Below, one piece after another: positions 63,919 through 64,000 of a stretch of DNA of 64,000 nt (position 1 is its first letter; each line of letters starts with the position of its first letter). The notes beneath the pieces are model-generated. The model was not told where the DNA came from, ran no database searches, and was given only the letters and a program-made list of their open reading frames with translations. Source of the stretch: Mycobacterium europaeum (GTDB lineage Bacteria > Actinomycetota > Actinomycetes > Mycobacteriales > Mycobacteriaceae); NCBI RefSeq assembly GCF_002102155.1, contig NZ_LQOU01000008.1, positions 1-64,000 of the forward strand, written 5' to 3'. The position numbers and the translations under genes are program-made.

Positions 63919-64000
63919 ATGACGACGAACTGGGTCCCCGCCCAGACTTCGTGTGGCCCGCATTCCGGCCGCATCCTCGACACCGCGCGGGGCATTCTCA
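63919..64000 (+). CDS. Start of a probable ANTAR-domain protein (truncated by window end)
   Basis: Only the first 27 codons are visible. AGGAGGT lies nine bases before the ATG, a strong ribosome site. The residues SGRILDTARGIL match the first helix of ANTAR RNA-binding domains, which begin with an I/L-D-x-A-x-G-I/V-L pattern. If so, this is a small antitermination regulator. The gene runs off the window, so the call rests on one short motif. Confidence 0.5.
   Translation, partial: MTTNWVPAQTSCGPHSGRILDTARGIL

Overview
This is a high-GC, gene-dense actinobacterial chromosome segment that is almost certainly mycobacterial, most like a slow grower such as the M. avium complex. The evidence is a REP13E12-type DUF222/HNH protein, a DesA3-like desaturase paired with its ferredoxin reductase, an Rv0218/Rv0219-like membrane molybdoenzyme pair, WS/DGAT and FadD enzymes, mycofactocin-coupled dehydrogenases, and many GTG starts and ATGA overlaps. 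No tRNA, rRNA, CRISPR array or complete insertion sequence was seen. The window is mostly accessory lipid and xenobiotic metabolism.

Layout. 0.1-4.7 kb: an operon of a DUF35 protein, an HSL-type esterase, a Baeyer-Villiger-type monooxygenase and a FadD17-like ligase, which reads as a ketone-to-acyl-CoA route. 4.6-5.5 kb: a DMT-type membrane protein. 5.7-8.3 kb: reductase and acyl desaturase. 8.3-11.0 kb: an SDR and the membrane molybdoenzyme pair. 11.4-17.0 kb: a Cys-rich secreted peptide, then FadD, class II aldolase-like protein, amidohydrolase, a GbsR/MarR regulator behind a perfect palindrome, and a methyltransferase. 17.0-22.1 kb: nitronate monooxygenase diverging from a sulfatase, a flavoprotein, and two exported proteins, one behind a SigF-type promoter.

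22.1-30.6 kb: a TetR-controlled cluster (P450, mycofactocin-type SDR, crotonase without the catalytic glutamates, double CaiB CoA-transferase, SDR, APH-fold protein). The same 17-bp operator stands before the regulator and before the P450. 30.6-34.5 kb: the REP13E12 gene, a DUF1214 protein and a sulfotransferase. 34.5-40.6 kb: two TetR genes flanking an operon of P450, amidohydrolase and two M24 proteins, one of which has lost its metal ligands. 40.7-50.4 kb: a deazaflavin reductase, small membrane and lipoproteins, a SigF paralogue, a structured 665-bp intergenic region, an SDR with a SigF-like promoter, a YbjQ-like duplication, further regulators and a D-aminoacylase-like amidohydrolase.

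50.5-62.2 kb holds the most interesting system: eight tightly packed minus-strand genes (KstD-like flavoprotein, Rieske oxygenase, acyl-CoA ligase, crotonase, free-standing lipoyl carrier, E1 beta, E1 alpha, mycofactocin-type SDR), with a second odd crotonase and a CaiB CoA-transferase on the plus strand at its ends. The two crotonases lack both catalytic glutamates, and the E1/lipoyl set has no E2 or E3 beside it. I infer an uncharacterised ring-opening pathway for an alicyclic, terpenoid or steroid-like acid, in which CoA activation, desaturation, hydroxylation, alcohol oxidation and C-C cleavage are followed by a thiamine/lipoyl step. The window ends with a WS/DGAT acyltransferase and the start of a probable ANTAR-domain protein.
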